Positions 44,087-54,536 of a stretch of 64,000 bases of DNA are shown one piece after another; the first letter of the stretch is position 1, and the number at the start of each line of letters is the position of its first letter. The notes beneath the pieces were generated by a model that was not told where the DNA came from, made no database searches, and worked only from the letters and a program-made list of their open reading frames with translations. A program made the position numbers and the translations under genes. The stretch covers positions 1 to 64,000 of the forward strand of contig NZ_PNJW01000004.1 in NCBI RefSeq assembly GCF_013822155.1. The letters are read 5' to 3'. The DNA comes from Flavobacterium sp. (GTDB lineage Bacteria > Bacteroidota > Bacteroidia > Flavobacteriales > Flavobacteriaceae).

Positions 44087-45232
44087 ATGAAATTCAATAC
44101 AAAAGTAATTCATGGAGGTCAACACCACGACCCAAGTACGGGTGCAGTGATGCCGCCGGTTTATAATACGTCGACTTTTGCTCAAAAAAGTCCGGGTGTA
44201 CCAACTAATCATTATGAATATAGCAGAGCGGCCAATCCAACGCGGCAAGCATTAGAAGATGCTTTGGCGAGTATTGAAAACGGAGTTCGTGGTTTAGCTT
44301 TTTCTTCCGGACTAGCTGCGACAGACTCCGTATTAAAACTTTTGAAGCCAGGTGATGAAGTTATTGCAATGGATGATTTATATGGAGGTACTTATCGAAT
44401 GTTTACAAGGATTTATGCCGATTTTGGTATTAAATTTCATTTTGTAGACATGAATGATTTGGAAAAATTTCAGTCATTGATTAATGCCAATACAAAATTG
44501 GTTTGGGTAGAAACACCTACAAATCCTTTGATGAAATTAGCAGATATTGCAGCTATTGCTAAAATTACCAATGATAAAAAAATCTTATTTGCTGTAGACA
44601 ATACTTTTGCAACTCCTTATCTTCAAAAACCATTGGATTTAGGGGCAGATATTGTGATGCATTCCGCAACTAAATATTTAGGAGGACATTCTGATGTAAT
44701 TGCCGGGGCTTTAATTGTAAGAAATGTCGAATTAGGCGAAAAATTACATTTTGCTCAATTTGCAACAGGTGGAACTTTAGGTCCTCAAGATAGTTATATG
44801 GTCTTGAGAGGAATAAAAACGCTTCATCTTAGAGTTCAAAGACATTGTGAAAATGGCATGAAGGTAACTGAATTTTTAAGCAATCATCCTGAAGTTGAAA
44901 AAGTATTTTATCCGGGTTTACCTGATCATCCTTTTCACGAAATTGCAAAAAAACAAATGATAGGCGGTTTTGGAGGGATGGTTTCGTTTACCTTTAAATC
45001 AGCTAAAAAATCAGATTCAATTGCCTTTTTAGAAAAACTAAAAGTGTTTACTTTGGCAGAATCTCTTGGTGGAGTAGAATCATTAGCCAATCACCCGGCA
45101 TTGATGACACACGCTTCTATTCCCGCAGAGAAAAGATTAGAAGTTGGAATAACAGATGACTTAGTGCGATTAAGCGTTGGTGTTGAAGATATTGATGACT
45201 TACTTGCTGATATTGAACAAGCCTTTAGATAA
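44087..45232 (+). CDS. Cys/Met-metabolism PLP enzyme (cystathionine gamma-synthase/lyase type)
   Basis: A 381-residue cytosolic trans-sulfuration enzyme. It has the family start TKVIHGGQHHDPSTGAVMPPVYNTSTFAQ, YEYSRAANPTRQALEDALASIENG, the PLP-binding lysine segment VMHSATKYLGGHSDVIAGAL and the C-terminal SLGGVESLANHPALMTHASIP. Gamma-lyase and gamma-synthase cannot be separated safely by eye; the ESLANHP and THASIP motifs occur in both. It is a single-gene unit with a strong terminator. Confidence 0.9.
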   Translation: MKFNTKVIHGGQHHDPSTGAVMPPVYNTSTFAQKSPGVPTNHYEYSRAANPTRQALEDALASIENGVRGLAFSSGLAATDSVLKLLKPGDEVIAMDDLYGGTYRMFTRIYADFGIKFHFVDMNDLEKFQSLINANTKLVWVETPTNPLMKLADIAAIAKITNDKKILFAVDNTFATPYLQKPLDLGADIVMHSATKYLGGHSDVIAGALIVRNVELGEKLHFAQFATGGTLGPQDSYMVLRGIKTLHLRVQRHCENGMKVTEFLSNHPEVEKVFYPGLPDHPFHEIAKKQMIGGFGGMVSFTFKSAKKSDSIAFLEKLKVFTLAESLGGVESLANHPALMTHASIPAEKRLEVGITDDLVRLSVGVEDIDDLLADIEQAFR

Positions 45233-45237
45233 AAAAA

Positions 45238-45279
45238 AGAAACCCCGTAAAGTATCACTTTACGGGGTTTCTTTTTTTA
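45238..45279. terminator. Bidirectional terminator downstream of the PLP enzyme
   Basis: AGAAACCCCGTAAAG pairs with CTTTACGGGGTTTCT around TATCA, with A and T runs on either side. It serves both convergent genes. Confidence 0.9.
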
Positions 45280-45290
45280 GTTAATTTGTA

Positions 45291-46085
45291 CTAATCTAAA
45301 TAATAAATATATCCAAAATTTAACCAAACCAACCAATCATTCGCTTTATTTTCTTTATATACATCAGGATTTGGATTTAAACCATCCACCCAATTTGAAA
45401 AATAATATTGCCATCTTAAATCAATCATTAAATCTGAAAGAATGGTTAGTTTGTATCGTGTTCCAACACTTCCAACAACAGACCACACTGTTCCACCATC
45501 ATTTGTTACACCATCAATATATTTCGTTGGAGTTACTTCAAGCAATTCTCCTAATCCAGGGCCCATAGTTGAATAAGCTTCAGGATTGTAGTAACTAAAT
45601 TGCCCTCCTAAACTAACAAATGGACCTAATTTACCTGGAGTTGCAGAAAACTCTCTAATGCTAAATGGAAAATATTCCAACTGCATACCGATATTTGTTA
45701 CTGCAGTACTTCCTCTCATTGCTCTTAATTGATCTGCTGCAAATGAAGTTTTACCTGGGGCAACCCATTTTCCAAAGTGTTCTAAATTGGTTTTATTGTA
45801 GGATAGTTCACTTCGCAATTTAAAGTGGTCATTAAAATAAGTTGGTGTGGCATAACAATTACAATCCGCTCGATAGGAGAAGTTCATGTAGTGAATTAAT
45901 CCAATACCAAATCCGGTATTCCCTGCATTTGTTTCGCCATCACCTCGTACTCCATAGTCCGATTGAAAAGCAACAGGCCCAACAATAACTCCAACTTCAT
46001 GTGAAAAACCAAATTGAGCCATGACAGTATTTTTGACTCCAAAAAATAGCAGTAAGGAAAATATAAGATATTTGGGCATTTGCAT
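45291..46085 (-). CDS. Flavobacterial outer-membrane protein of unknown function (THC0290_0291-like)
   Basis: 264 residues with a signal peptide (KYLIFSLLLFFGVKNTVMAQ). The mature part is beta-rich and barrel-like (GFSHEVGVIVGPVAFQSDYG; GFGIGLIHYMNFSYRADCNCY; LVWLNFGYIYYLD, aromatic end). The SHEVGVIVGP and NFSYRADCNCY motifs remind me of the THC0290_0291 family annotated in Flavobacteria, recalled from memory rather than searched. The function is unknown. A TATATTTG box lies at 46108-46115 on the minus strand. Confidence 0.7.
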   Translation of the reverse strand: MQMPKYLIFSLLLFFGVKNTVMAQFGFSHEVGVIVGPVAFQSDYGVRGDGETNAGNTGFGIGLIHYMNFSYRADCNCYATPTYFNDHFKLRSELSYNKTNLEHFGKWVAPGKTSFAADQLRAMRGSTAVTNIGMQLEYFPFSIREFSATPGKLGPFVSLGGQFSYYNPEAYSTMGPGLGELLEVTPTKYIDGVTNDGGTVWSVVGSVGTRYKLTILSDLMIDLRWQYYFSNWVDGLNPNPDVYKENKANDWLVWLNFGYIYYLD

Positions 46086-46107
46086 CTAGTTTATAATCAA
46101 TTCTCGA

Positions 46108-46115
46108 CAAATATA
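46108..46115 (-). promoter_or_regulatory. Putative -7 box of the outer-membrane protein gene
   Basis: CAAATATA on the plus strand reads TATATTTG on the minus strand, 23 bases before the ATG at 46085. Confidence 0.5.
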
Positions 46116-46250
46116 TAAAAACATAATTCACTTATAAAATAAAATGAAAAAATACTTGTATATATATTGAAATATCTAATAATTGTTATAAATCATGTCA
46201 ATAACTGTATGTTTTATCATGAATTCTTAATAAAAAAATAAATCTACTGA

Positions 46251-47687
<1,437 letters not shown>

Positions 47688-47707
47688 TATCTTTCTCTAA
47701 TATTATT

Positions 47708-47736
47708 AAAAGCTGTCTGAAAAGGCAGCTTTTTTT
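47708..47736 (+). terminator. Terminator of gdhA
   Basis: AAAAGCTG pairs with CAGCTTTT around a short loop and runs into a T tract, about 25 bases after the gdhA stop. Confidence 0.8.
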
Positions 47737-47774
47737 ATTCCTTTATATTAAAAGAAGTATAATTTCGTTTTAGC

Positions 47775-47782
47775 TATATTTG
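47775..47782 (+). promoter_or_regulatory. Putative -7 box of the porZ-like gene
   Basis: TATATTTG matches TAnnTTTG, 15 bases before the ATG at 47798. Confidence 0.5.
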
Positions 47783-47797
47783 TGTGTCAATTTATAA

Positions 47798-50098
47798 ATG
47801 CGGATGAAGAAATTTTTTACTATCATAGGATTACTGTTTTTACCAACTTTCGGATTTTCTCAAAATCAATTATGGAAAGGCTATTTTTCGTACAATGAAA
47901 TTATAGATCTTTCCGAATCTTCTACACGATTGTTTGCTGCTTGTGAAACGGCAATTTTTTCGAAAGACATAATAAACGATGAACTAAAAACACTAAATAC
48001 AGTTGACGGACTTTCCGGTCAAACTATTTCAACTATTTATCATAGTAGTCAATACAATAGAACATTTATTGGTCATGATAATGGTTTATTAATTATGATT
48101 AATGAAGAGACAGGGGCAATTCAACTTTTAGTTGGTATTCGTGATCAAACAGGTGGAATTCCGGCTAACAAGAAAAAAATCAACCATATTTATGAGCATG
48201 CTGAAAAACTTTATATTTCTTGTGATTTTGGATTGGTAGAATTTAAACTTTCTAATATGACTTTTGGAGATACTTTCTATATTAGTCCGACAGGAGGTCA
48301 AACAGAAATTTTAGAAACAACTGTGCTAGATAATCAGATTTATGCGGTCACATTGTATCATGGTTTGAAAAAAGCGGATTTATCTAATCCTAATTTAATT
48401 GATTTCAACGCATGGGAAGTTTTTAATCCTGATTATTGGAAAAAAATTGTCACTTTTAATAATCAACTGGTTGCTATAAATAATAATAATAGAGTTTATC
48501 GATTTAACGGTAATATACCTTCTGAAGTTTTAAATTTAGGACAGGTTGGTTTAGATATTAGGAATAGAGAGGCTAATCTTATCATAACAACCGCTTCTAA
48601 GGTTTTTGTGCTTAATGAATCATTTGCTCAAACTCTTTTGATACAAAATAGTTCTATTCCTGACTTAAATTCTAATTTCAGTTGTGCCACCATTATTGGA
48701 TCAACTATTTATATTGGTACTTTAAACAATGGAGTGGTAGAAACTTCTTTGGATAGCCCAAGTATGTTTGAGTTTTTGTTACCCCAAGGACCTTCTAAAA
48801 ACAATATTTTTTCAATAACTGTTTCTCCCGCAGATACACTTTGGGCAACCTATGGAGATTATTCTCAATTTAACAATCCTTATCCGTTAGATTCATATGG
48901 TATTAGTAAATACAAAGAAAATAGTTGGTTAAATATTCCCTTCGAGGAATTATTAAATGCTAAATCAATTGTTAGAATAACCGTTAATCCTACAAATGAA
49001 AATGAAATTTATGCCAGTTCTTATTTTTCAGGTTTATTAAAATTGGAAAATGATGTAGCTACTACCTTATTTAATACCACAAATAGTGGATTAGAATCAT
49101 TGGTTGATCCAGGAAATCCAACTTATGGCCCGGATATTCGTGTCGAACAAACCGCATTCGATAAAACCGGAAATTTGTGGGTTTCAAACGGGTTAATAGC
49201 CAATATGTTTAAGGTTTTAAAAACAAACGGTCAATGGCAATCTTTTTCAGTAAGTAATGTAATTAGCGGATTTACAAGTAATAACAGAATGGTTATTGAT
49301 AAAAACAACACAAAATGGTTGGCCACCTTAGACGAAGGATTATTAGCGTTCAATGAGAATTACAATAATAAATTATTAAAAATTACAGAGGGACAAAATG
49401 AAGGGAACTTGCCGTCATCGGCTGTTCAAGCAGTGGCAGTAGATAACCGAAATCAACTCTGGATTGGTACCCGAAAAGGACTTCGTATTTTATCTTCTGT
49501 AGATCGTTTTATTAATCAAGAAGAATTGACTACGAGTTCCATTATTATCAATGATGAAGGATTAGCACAAGAGCTGTTATTTGGACAGTTTATTACGGAT
49601 ATTGCTGTAGACGGTGCAAATAATAAATGGGTTGGTACAGCCGATTCAGGAGTTTTTCTATTTTCTTCAAATGGACAGGAAACGCTTTATCATTTTACGA
49701 CGACCAATTCTCCAATTCCGAGTAATGTGATTAATGATGTTGAAATTAATGGAAAAACAGGAGAGGTTTTCATCGCTACCGCAAAAGGAATGGTTTCTTT
49801 TAAAGGAACTTCAACTAAGCCGAGCGATTCCTTGGAAGATGTTTTTGTTTATCCAAATCCGGTACGTCCTGGGTTTGAAGGGACTGTCAAAATTTCCGGC
49901 TTAACCAGTAAAGCTAATATTAAAATTACCGACATTGAAGGAAATCTAGTGCATGAAGAAATTTCCGAAGGCGGAACAATTGAATGGGATACACGAGCTT
50001 TTGGAAAATATAAAGTAGCTTCGGGAGTCTACATGATTTTTATTTCTTCGGAAGATGCTTTAGACTCCACCGTTAAAAAGGTGATGATTATACGGTAG
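47798..50098 (+). CDS. porZ: PorZ-like type IX secretion protein with propellers and sorting domain
   Basis: 766 residues, exported (signal peptide KKFFTIIGLLFLPTFGFSQ). Two beta-propeller-like halves contain repeated two-component-propeller motifs (LNTVDGLSGQTISTIYHS, NTKWLATLDEGLLAFN, NQLWIGTRKGLRIL, NNKWVGTADSGVFLF). A C-terminal T9SS sorting domain follows (EDVFVYPNPVRPGFEGTVKISGL to VASGVYMIFISSEDALDSTVKKVMIIR). The size, start (NQLWKGYFSYNEI) and layout fit PorZ, which helps attach T9SS cargo to the surface in Porphyromonas. Another T9SS cargo with propellers remains possible. Starts at 47798 or 47804 are equivalent. Confidence 0.75.
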   Translation: MRMKKFFTIIGLLFLPTFGFSQNQLWKGYFSYNEIIDLSESSTRLFAACETAIFSKDIINDELKTLNTVDGLSGQTISTIYHSSQYNRTFIGHDNGLLIMINEETGAIQLLVGIRDQTGGIPANKKKINHIYEHAEKLYISCDFGLVEFKLSNMTFGDTFYISPTGGQTEILETTVLDNQIYAVTLYHGLKKADLSNPNLIDFNAWEVFNPDYWKKIVTFNNQLVAINNNNRVYRFNGNIPSEVLNLGQVGLDIRNREANLIITTASKVFVLNESFAQTLLIQNSSIPDLNSNFSCATIIGSTIYIGTLNNGVVETSLDSPSMFEFLLPQGPSKNNIFSITVSPADTLWATYGDYSQFNNPYPLDSYGISKYKENSWLNIPFEELLNAKSIVRITVNPTNENEIYASSYFSGLLKLENDVATTLFNTTNSGLESLVDPGNPTYGPDIRVEQTAFDKTGNLWVSNGLIANMFKVLKTNGQWQSFSVSNVISGFTSNNRMVIDKNNTKWLATLDEGLLAFNENYNNKLLKITEGQNEGNLPSSAVQAVAVDNRNQLWIGTRKGLRILSSVDRFINQEELTTSSIIINDEGLAQELLFGQFITDIAVDGANNKWVGTADSGVFLFSSNGQETLYHFTTTNSPIPSNVINDVEINGKTGEVFIATAKGMVSFKGTSTKPSDSLEDVFVYPNPVRPGFEGTVKISGLTSKANIKITDIEGNLVHEEISEGGTIEWDTRAFGKYKVASGVYMIFISSEDALDSTVKKVMIIR

Positions 50099-50311
50099 AT
50101 ACTTATGATCTGTTGTAGCTCATTTGTGTGTGTATTGCCTTATTTGCTTTTGTTTCTATTACAGGATAATAGCGGTAATCTGTCACCATTGATGCTTTAT
50201 CTATAAGGATGACTAGGCGTAACCATGCTGATGCTATATAGGAAGTAGGAGGTTGTGTACCTCTGTAAAATGAAATTTTGTATTTTTACTGTACTTGTTT
50301 TTTACTACGCT
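50099..50311. other. Intergenic stretch ahead of an atypical small ORF
   Basis: 213 bases with no gene or clear TAnnTTTG box. The base composition is richer in G (for example GGAAGTAGGAGGTTGTGTACC) than other gaps in the window, which with the next ORF hints at foreign DNA. Confidence 0.4.
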
Positions 50312-50623
50312 ATGGCAAAAATTGTTGTTAACTCCAACTACCTTGAGCAACTTAGTGCACTTGATGAGGCTATTGGTGGTTTGAATGAGCAGAAGATAAA
50401 GCTTTTGTTTGACATGTTAGCTATTGTGCCCCATGTTGCTGATTTGGAAAAAATGTTGGGATGGGAACTTATTTTGGTGACTGTTCAGGACAAACAAATG
50501 GCGGTACAACTGAACAAGTTCTCTGCTTATATACCGAACCTCAAGTTTGTGGTGCGTGCCGATGCCCCTCTTTTTACGGTTATGCCGGGAGATAAAAAGC
50601 GAAGGGTTTGGAAGGAGCGTTAA
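50312..50623 (+). CDS. Small protein of unknown function with atypical codon use
   Basis: 103 residues from ATG 50312 (MAKIVVNSNYLEQL). An in-frame start at 50255 would add a hydrophobic stretch preceding a plain cytosolic protein and is less likely. It is predicted alpha/beta, with no signal peptide (LNEQKIKLLFDMLAIVPHVADLEKMLGWELILVTVQDKQ, then VVRADAPLFTVMPGDKKRRVWKER). Codons are unlike the neighbours: many GAG, CAG, AAG and CTT instead of GAA, CAA, AAA and TTA. It lies between porZ and tRNA-Asn. I recognise no family. Foreign origin is likely but unproven. Confidence 0.6.
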   Translation: MAKIVVNSNYLEQLSALDEAIGGLNEQKIKLLFDMLAIVPHVADLEKMLGWELILVTVQDKQMAVQLNKFSAYIPNLKFVVRADAPLFTVMPGDKKRRVWKER

Positions 50624-50818
50624 CTCTTCTGATTTTGCTTATGAAATTTACCGAATTGCATACGTTACTTTTTAGAAAAAGAGTAAATAATTTGGCTTGT
50701 TTGACCTTGAGACGGAAATCTAATCTTACCTCTAGATTTGTAGTTTAGCCAATATAAAATCGGTTTAGTTTTTGGGAGTGTAGAAAGTAAATAAAGTGCA
50801 TGGCGGGAAAATTTAAAC
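50624..50818. other. Intergenic stretch between the atypical ORF and tRNA-Asn
   Basis: About 195 bases with no ORF, repeat or recognised site. It ends at the tRNA terminator. Confidence 0.5.
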
Positions 50819-50850
50819 AAAAAAAGCCTGACATTTCTGTCAAGCTTTTT
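50819..50850 (-). terminator. Terminator of tRNA-Asn
   Basis: On the minus strand AAAAAGC.TTGACA pairs with TGTCA.GCTTTTT and runs into a T tract, directly after the tRNA 3' end. Confidence 0.85.
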
Positions 50851-50851
50851 G

Positions 50852-50925
50852 CTCCCCCTCTTGGGCTCGAACCAAGGACCCTCTGATTAACAGTCAGATG
50901 CTCTAACCAACTGAGCTAAGGAGGA
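50852..50925 (-). tRNA. tRNA-Asn (anticodon GTT)
   Basis: 74 nt on the minus strand. The acceptor stem is TCCTCCT/AGGGGGA with discriminator G. The D-arm is AGCTCAGTTGGTTAGAGC, the anticodon loop CTGTTAA gives GTT, and the T-arm has GGTTCGAGCC. A 3' CCA is not encoded. A TATATTTG box at 50951-50958 lies 26 bases upstream, and a terminator follows directly. Confidence 0.95.
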
Positions 50926-50950
50926 AGGTATATAACCTTTTTTGCGAGTG

Positions 50951-50958
50951 CAAATATA
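50951..50958 (-). promoter_or_regulatory. Putative -7 box of tRNA-Asn
   Basis: CAAATATA on the plus strand reads TATATTTG on the minus strand. Confidence 0.5.
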
Positions 50959-51013
50959 AAGCGAAAATTGTTTTATCCAAATAAAAATCGCAAAAAATAT
51001 GCATTTTATATCT

Positions 51014-52336
51014 TTATTTTCCGGTTATCAAATGCCAGATGTCATTACCAAATACTAAAGCCATCAATGTCAATAGAATAACCACTCCAATAGTTTGAGC
51101 AACTTCTAGGGTTTTTTCTGTTGGTTTTTTGCGTGTAACCATTTCGATCAGGATAAAAACGGCATGACCACCATCTAATCCCGGAATAGGCAGCACATTT
51201 AAAAAGGCTAGCCAAACAGAAAACATTGCGGTGAATGACCAGAAGAATGTCCAATCCCATTCCGGTTTAAAAATTTTAAACATTCGTAACGGACCACTAA
51301 CTTGTTTGTAGGCTTCTGTTTTTGAATTAAAAATGATTTTAAATTGTTTAATTTGACCTGTTAATGTAGAAATGGTTTTATTAAATCCAGCCGGAATAGA
51401 TTCAGAAAAGGATAGCTCTTTTGTTACAAAAGCATCTTCCAGTGTATGAAAATGATTTAAAAAACCAAGTTTAGAGTCTTCAGTCACTCGGGCTCTAATC
51501 ACAAGAGGTTGTTTATTTCGTATTACATCTAAGTCAACACTATCGTTTTTGTGTAATTGAATCACCGTGGCAAATTCATCAAAAAAATTGATATGAATTC
51601 CATCTAAGCCAACAATTTTATCTCCTTTCTTTAATCCGGCTATATCTGCCGGTCGACCAGGTACAATTGAGTCAATGATGATTTCTTCACGAGCAGACAA
51701 GAAGTTCTTTCCGGCTCTTTTGATAACATCACGTTTTCCTTCATCAGATAAATCAAAAGTAACTTCTGCTCCTTCTCTTTCAACAGTAATGTTGTCGCCG
51801 AAAAGTATTTCTAAAGGTAATTGATCAAATTTAGCTTGTGGTTTCCCGTCCACTTTTAGTATTTTATCACCATTTCTAAGACCCAATAGTTTTCCGACAG
51901 AATCAACAGCGATACCGTGGGTTATTTTAGAATTGTCTACAAAATTGTCTCCGTGATTTAGAAATAAAAAGATATAAATTATCCATGCCAGAAAAAAGTT
52001 AACAATTACACCGCCCATGATGATGATTAATCGTTGCCAGGCCGGTTTACTTCTGTATTCCCATGGTTGTGGCTCTTGTTTGAGTTGTTCTTTGTCCATA
52101 CTCTCATCAATCATACCGGCTATTTTTACATAACCACCCATCGGAAGCCACCCAATTCCGTATTCAGTTTCACCAATTTTCTTTTTTACTAAAGAAAACC
52201 AAGGGTTGAAAAATAAATAGAATTTTTCAATACGAGTTTTAAAATATTTAGCGGGTAAAAAGTGACCTAATTCGTGTAGTATCACTAAAAAAGATAAGCA
52301 CAAAATTAATTGTGCTATTTGAATGAGTATTTCCAT
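51014..52336 (-). CDS. rseP: RIP metalloprotease RseP (site-2 protease family)
   Basis: An inner-membrane zinc protease that cuts membrane-bound substrates such as anti-sigma factors. The 440-residue protein has the active site HELGH (His21, Glu22, His25) in the first membrane helix, GIGWLPMGGYVKIAGM after it, and two PDZ-like regions (VDSVGKLLGLRNGDKILKVDG; IVPGRPADIAGLKKGDKIVGLDG). The third metal ligand lies in the C-terminal LPIPGLDGGHAVF. It is a complete family member. A TAnnTTTG match lies at 52366-52373, 30 bases before the ATG. Confidence 0.95.
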   Translation of the reverse strand: MEILIQIAQLILCLSFLVILHELGHFLPAKYFKTRIEKFYLFFNPWFSLVKKKIGETEYGIGWLPMGGYVKIAGMIDESMDKEQLKQEPQPWEYRSKPAWQRLIIIMGGVIVNFFLAWIIYIFLFLNHGDNFVDNSKITHGIAVDSVGKLLGLRNGDKILKVDGKPQAKFDQLPLEILFGDNITVEREGAEVTFDLSDEGKRDVIKRAGKNFLSAREEIIIDSIVPGRPADIAGLKKGDKIVGLDGIHINFFDEFATVIQLHKNDSVDLDVIRNKQPLVIRARVTEDSKLGFLNHFHTLEDAFVTKELSFSESIPAGFNKTISTLTGQIKQFKIIFNSKTEAYKQVSGPLRMFKIFKPEWDWTFFWSFTAMFSVWLAFLNVLPIPGLDGGHAVFILIEMVTRKKPTEKTLEVAQTIGVVILLTLMALVFGNDIWHLITGK

Positions 52337-52365
52337 TGATGTGTTTTAAAATTCAAAAGCGATTA

Positions 52366-52373
52366 CAAAAGTA
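52366..52373 (-). promoter_or_regulatory. Putative -7 box of rseP
   Basis: CAAAAGTA on the plus strand reads TACTTTTG on the minus strand. Confidence 0.45.
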
Positions 52374-52415
52374 AGGTTTTCCCTTTACAAATCAGTAAGA
52401 TTTAAACGATTGGGA

Positions 52416-54368
52416 TTAATTTTTTATAAATTTTTTATAAAAAGTTCCTTCCGAGGTGGTTAAATTTACATAATAAACGCCATCGGAAAGGGTTGAAACC
52501 ATAAGTACTTTTTCGTTGGATGAAGAAACTACTTGTCCTAAATTGTTGAAAACGGTAATGTTTTCAATCTGCATGGTTTCCGGAACCTCAATGGTTAAAT
52601 AATTTGAAGTCGGGTTAGGGAGTAATTGAATAACATTTGACCAATCTACTGTTGTAATTCCCAATGTAGTTGAATTGTTTTTAGAAATTATATGTTTGTT
52701 TGGATCAAAAGTTGCACTGGTAACTGCGAACGGCACATTAACTATGAATTGTTGTCCGTTTGAAGTGTGATTTAAAACGACGTCAACTGTTTGTCCCCCG
52801 GCACCATTCAGTCGTACCTGAATTGGCATTTCAAAGAAACTAACACTTGAGTTGGATTGTGTTTGATTTACCGTAATTAAGGCTTGATTTACTGCGTTGT
52901 TTGCAACGGTTAAGGTATATGATGGATAACCCTGATTGTAAACCCAATCGTTAAAAAATTCAGTCAAATTAATTCCTGACGCATTCTCTAAATGATATTG
53001 TAAATCCTCGGTAATTGCATATCCGTAAGCCAAAGTAGGGTCAGCTAAATAATTTTTTAACGCTTGAAAGAAAATAGCATCACCCAATTTCCAACGTAAC
53101 ATGTGTATTACCATCGCTCCTTTATTATAACTCAATCGGCTACTGAAAATTCGATTTACATTTGTAGCTTCTGAATCGCTCAAGTAAACCGCTCCGCTGG
53201 ATTGTGAAGTAATATTGTTAATCATACTGCCTTTTTCTGAAATAAAAGCAGTTGCCCCATCAAAGTTTTCAATTACTAAAGCAGCAAGATAAGTGGCAAA
53301 ACCCTCGTTTAACCAAATGTCTTTCCAAGTGCCACAAGTAACTTTGTCTCCAAACCATTGGTGTGCCAATTCATGAGCAATTAATCCTCTGCTAAATCCG
53401 CCCATGAAAGAAACAGTAGTATGTTCCATTCCTCCACCCCAACCAAATTGGGCATGACCATATTTTTCATTTGCAAAAGGATAGGTTTCAAACAATTCTT
53501 CAAACAAATTCATAATCGGAATTGTTACGGCAACACTATTTTGAGAAGAGGTTAGGTTTTCAGGATATAAATAATTTACTATTGGAAATTGGTTTGGAGC
53601 TGTTCCGGCTTGTTGTGTAAATACACTGTAATTTGTGATGGCAAGTGCAACTAGATAAGCCGGAATGGGATAATTGTGTTGAAAATGGGTTGTTTTTGTG
53701 CCATTTCCATTGTCAACAATTCCCATTTCAAGACCATTCGTAACGCTTACGTATTCTGAAGGAGCTGTAATAAAAACATCTAAACTATCAATTTTGTCAT
53801 TTAAATCCTGTTTACATGGCCACCAATCCCTTGCTCCAAAAGGCTCCGAAAGTGTCCAAATAATAGGCGTTCCACTGTGTGAACTTTTAGTAAATCCATT
53901 TTCGGAATCATCCGGTGCTCCGGCATAACTTACGGAAACACTATGGGATGTTCCAGCACTTAATGTAGTTGGAAAAGTAATAATCAATTCCTTGGTGAAT
54001 ATATTGTGATTAAAACTCAAAGACTGATTATTCATCATCACAGAACCTACCGTAATTCTATTGTTGTAATATGGATTTGAAGTAGAGGTTATGCTGCTTA
54101 AATCGAATGTAATTGTGTTCATGTTTTCTAAAGCCAAAAATTCGGTAGTCACATTGCCACTAATAAAATAAACAGCCGGGTCAATGGTGAATTCTAATTT
54201 TTGATACGTAACATCATAGTTTGCAGTATTAGGATTTGCCTGAAAATTAACTAGTTGTGAGGAAGATTTTAATTCCGCTTCGGCAATTTCATTTACTTCC
54301 TTTAAAAAGTCTTGAGCGAATAAAGGATTAATGCATATTAAAAGGGTAATTAGTAGGTATTTTTTCAT
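52416..54368 (-). CDS. M1-family metallo-aminopeptidase exported by type IX secretion
   Basis: 650 residues from ATG 54368, where a clear signal peptide begins (MKKYLLITLLICINPLFAQ). A longer frame from 54485 adds 39 non-signal residues and spans the promoter match at 54389-54396. The gluzincin motifs are GGMEHTTVS (about 312-316), HELAHQWFG (332-336) and NEGFATYL (zinc ligand Glu about 355). A C-terminal T9SS sorting domain (LLPNPTSNYLTIEVPE to DGVYYVNLTTSEGTFYKKFIKN) indicates surface anchoring or release. It trims peptides outside the cell, supplying amino acids. Confidence 0.93.
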   Translation of the reverse strand: MKKYLLITLLICINPLFAQDFLKEVNEIAEAELKSSSQLVNFQANPNTANYDVTYQKLEFTIDPAVYFISGNVTTEFLALENMNTITFDLSSITSTSNPYYNNRITVGSVMMNNQSLSFNHNIFTKELIITFPTTLSAGTSHSVSVSYAGAPDDSENGFTKSSHSGTPIIWTLSEPFGARDWWPCKQDLNDKIDSLDVFITAPSEYVSVTNGLEMGIVDNGNGTKTTHFQHNYPIPAYLVALAITNYSVFTQQAGTAPNQFPIVNYLYPENLTSSQNSVAVTIPIMNLFEELFETYPFANEKYGHAQFGWGGGMEHTTVSFMGGFSRGLIAHELAHQWFGDKVTCGTWKDIWLNEGFATYLAALVIENFDGATAFISEKGSMINNITSQSSGAVYLSDSEATNVNRIFSSRLSYNKGAMVIHMLRWKLGDAIFFQALKNYLADPTLAYGYAITEDLQYHLENASGINLTEFFNDWVYNQGYPSYTLTVANNAVNQALITVNQTQSNSSVSFFEMPIQVRLNGAGGQTVDVVLNHTSNGQQFIVNVPFAVTSATFDPNKHIISKNNSTTLGITTVDWSNVIQLLPNPTSNYLTIEVPETMQIENITVFNNLGQVVSSSNEKVLMVSTLSDGVYYVNLTTSEGTFYKKFIKN

Positions 54369-54388
54369 TTTGTTTGGAAATTGTAGGT

Positions 54389-54396
54389 CAAATGTA
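54389..54396 (-). promoter_or_regulatory. Putative -7 box of the M1 peptidase gene
   Basis: CAAATGTA on the plus strand reads TACATTTG on the minus strand, 21 bases before the ATG at 54368. It excludes the longer start. Confidence 0.5.
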
Positions 54397-54507
54397 GAAA
54401 AATTTATTGATTTATAACTTTTTGGTGATTTTTTTAGCATTTTTTTAAACCTTGTTTTAGTGTTTATCAATTTTAAAATCAGCATTTACCGTTACAAAAC
54501 ATTTCCG

Positions 54508-54515
54508 TACATTTG
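54508..54515 (+). promoter_or_regulatory. Putative -7 box of serS
   Basis: TACATTTG matches TAnnTTTG. A possible TTG start at 54513 lies inside it, so the ATG at 54537 is the real start. Confidence 0.55.
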
Positions 54516-54536
54516 TGCTCGCAAAAAACGCATATT

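Noticed and set aside
50255..50311. Longer start for the 103-residue ORF
   Set aside because: It adds a hydrophobic segment ahead of a normal cytosolic-looking start MAKIVVNSN. The codon style there does not clearly match.
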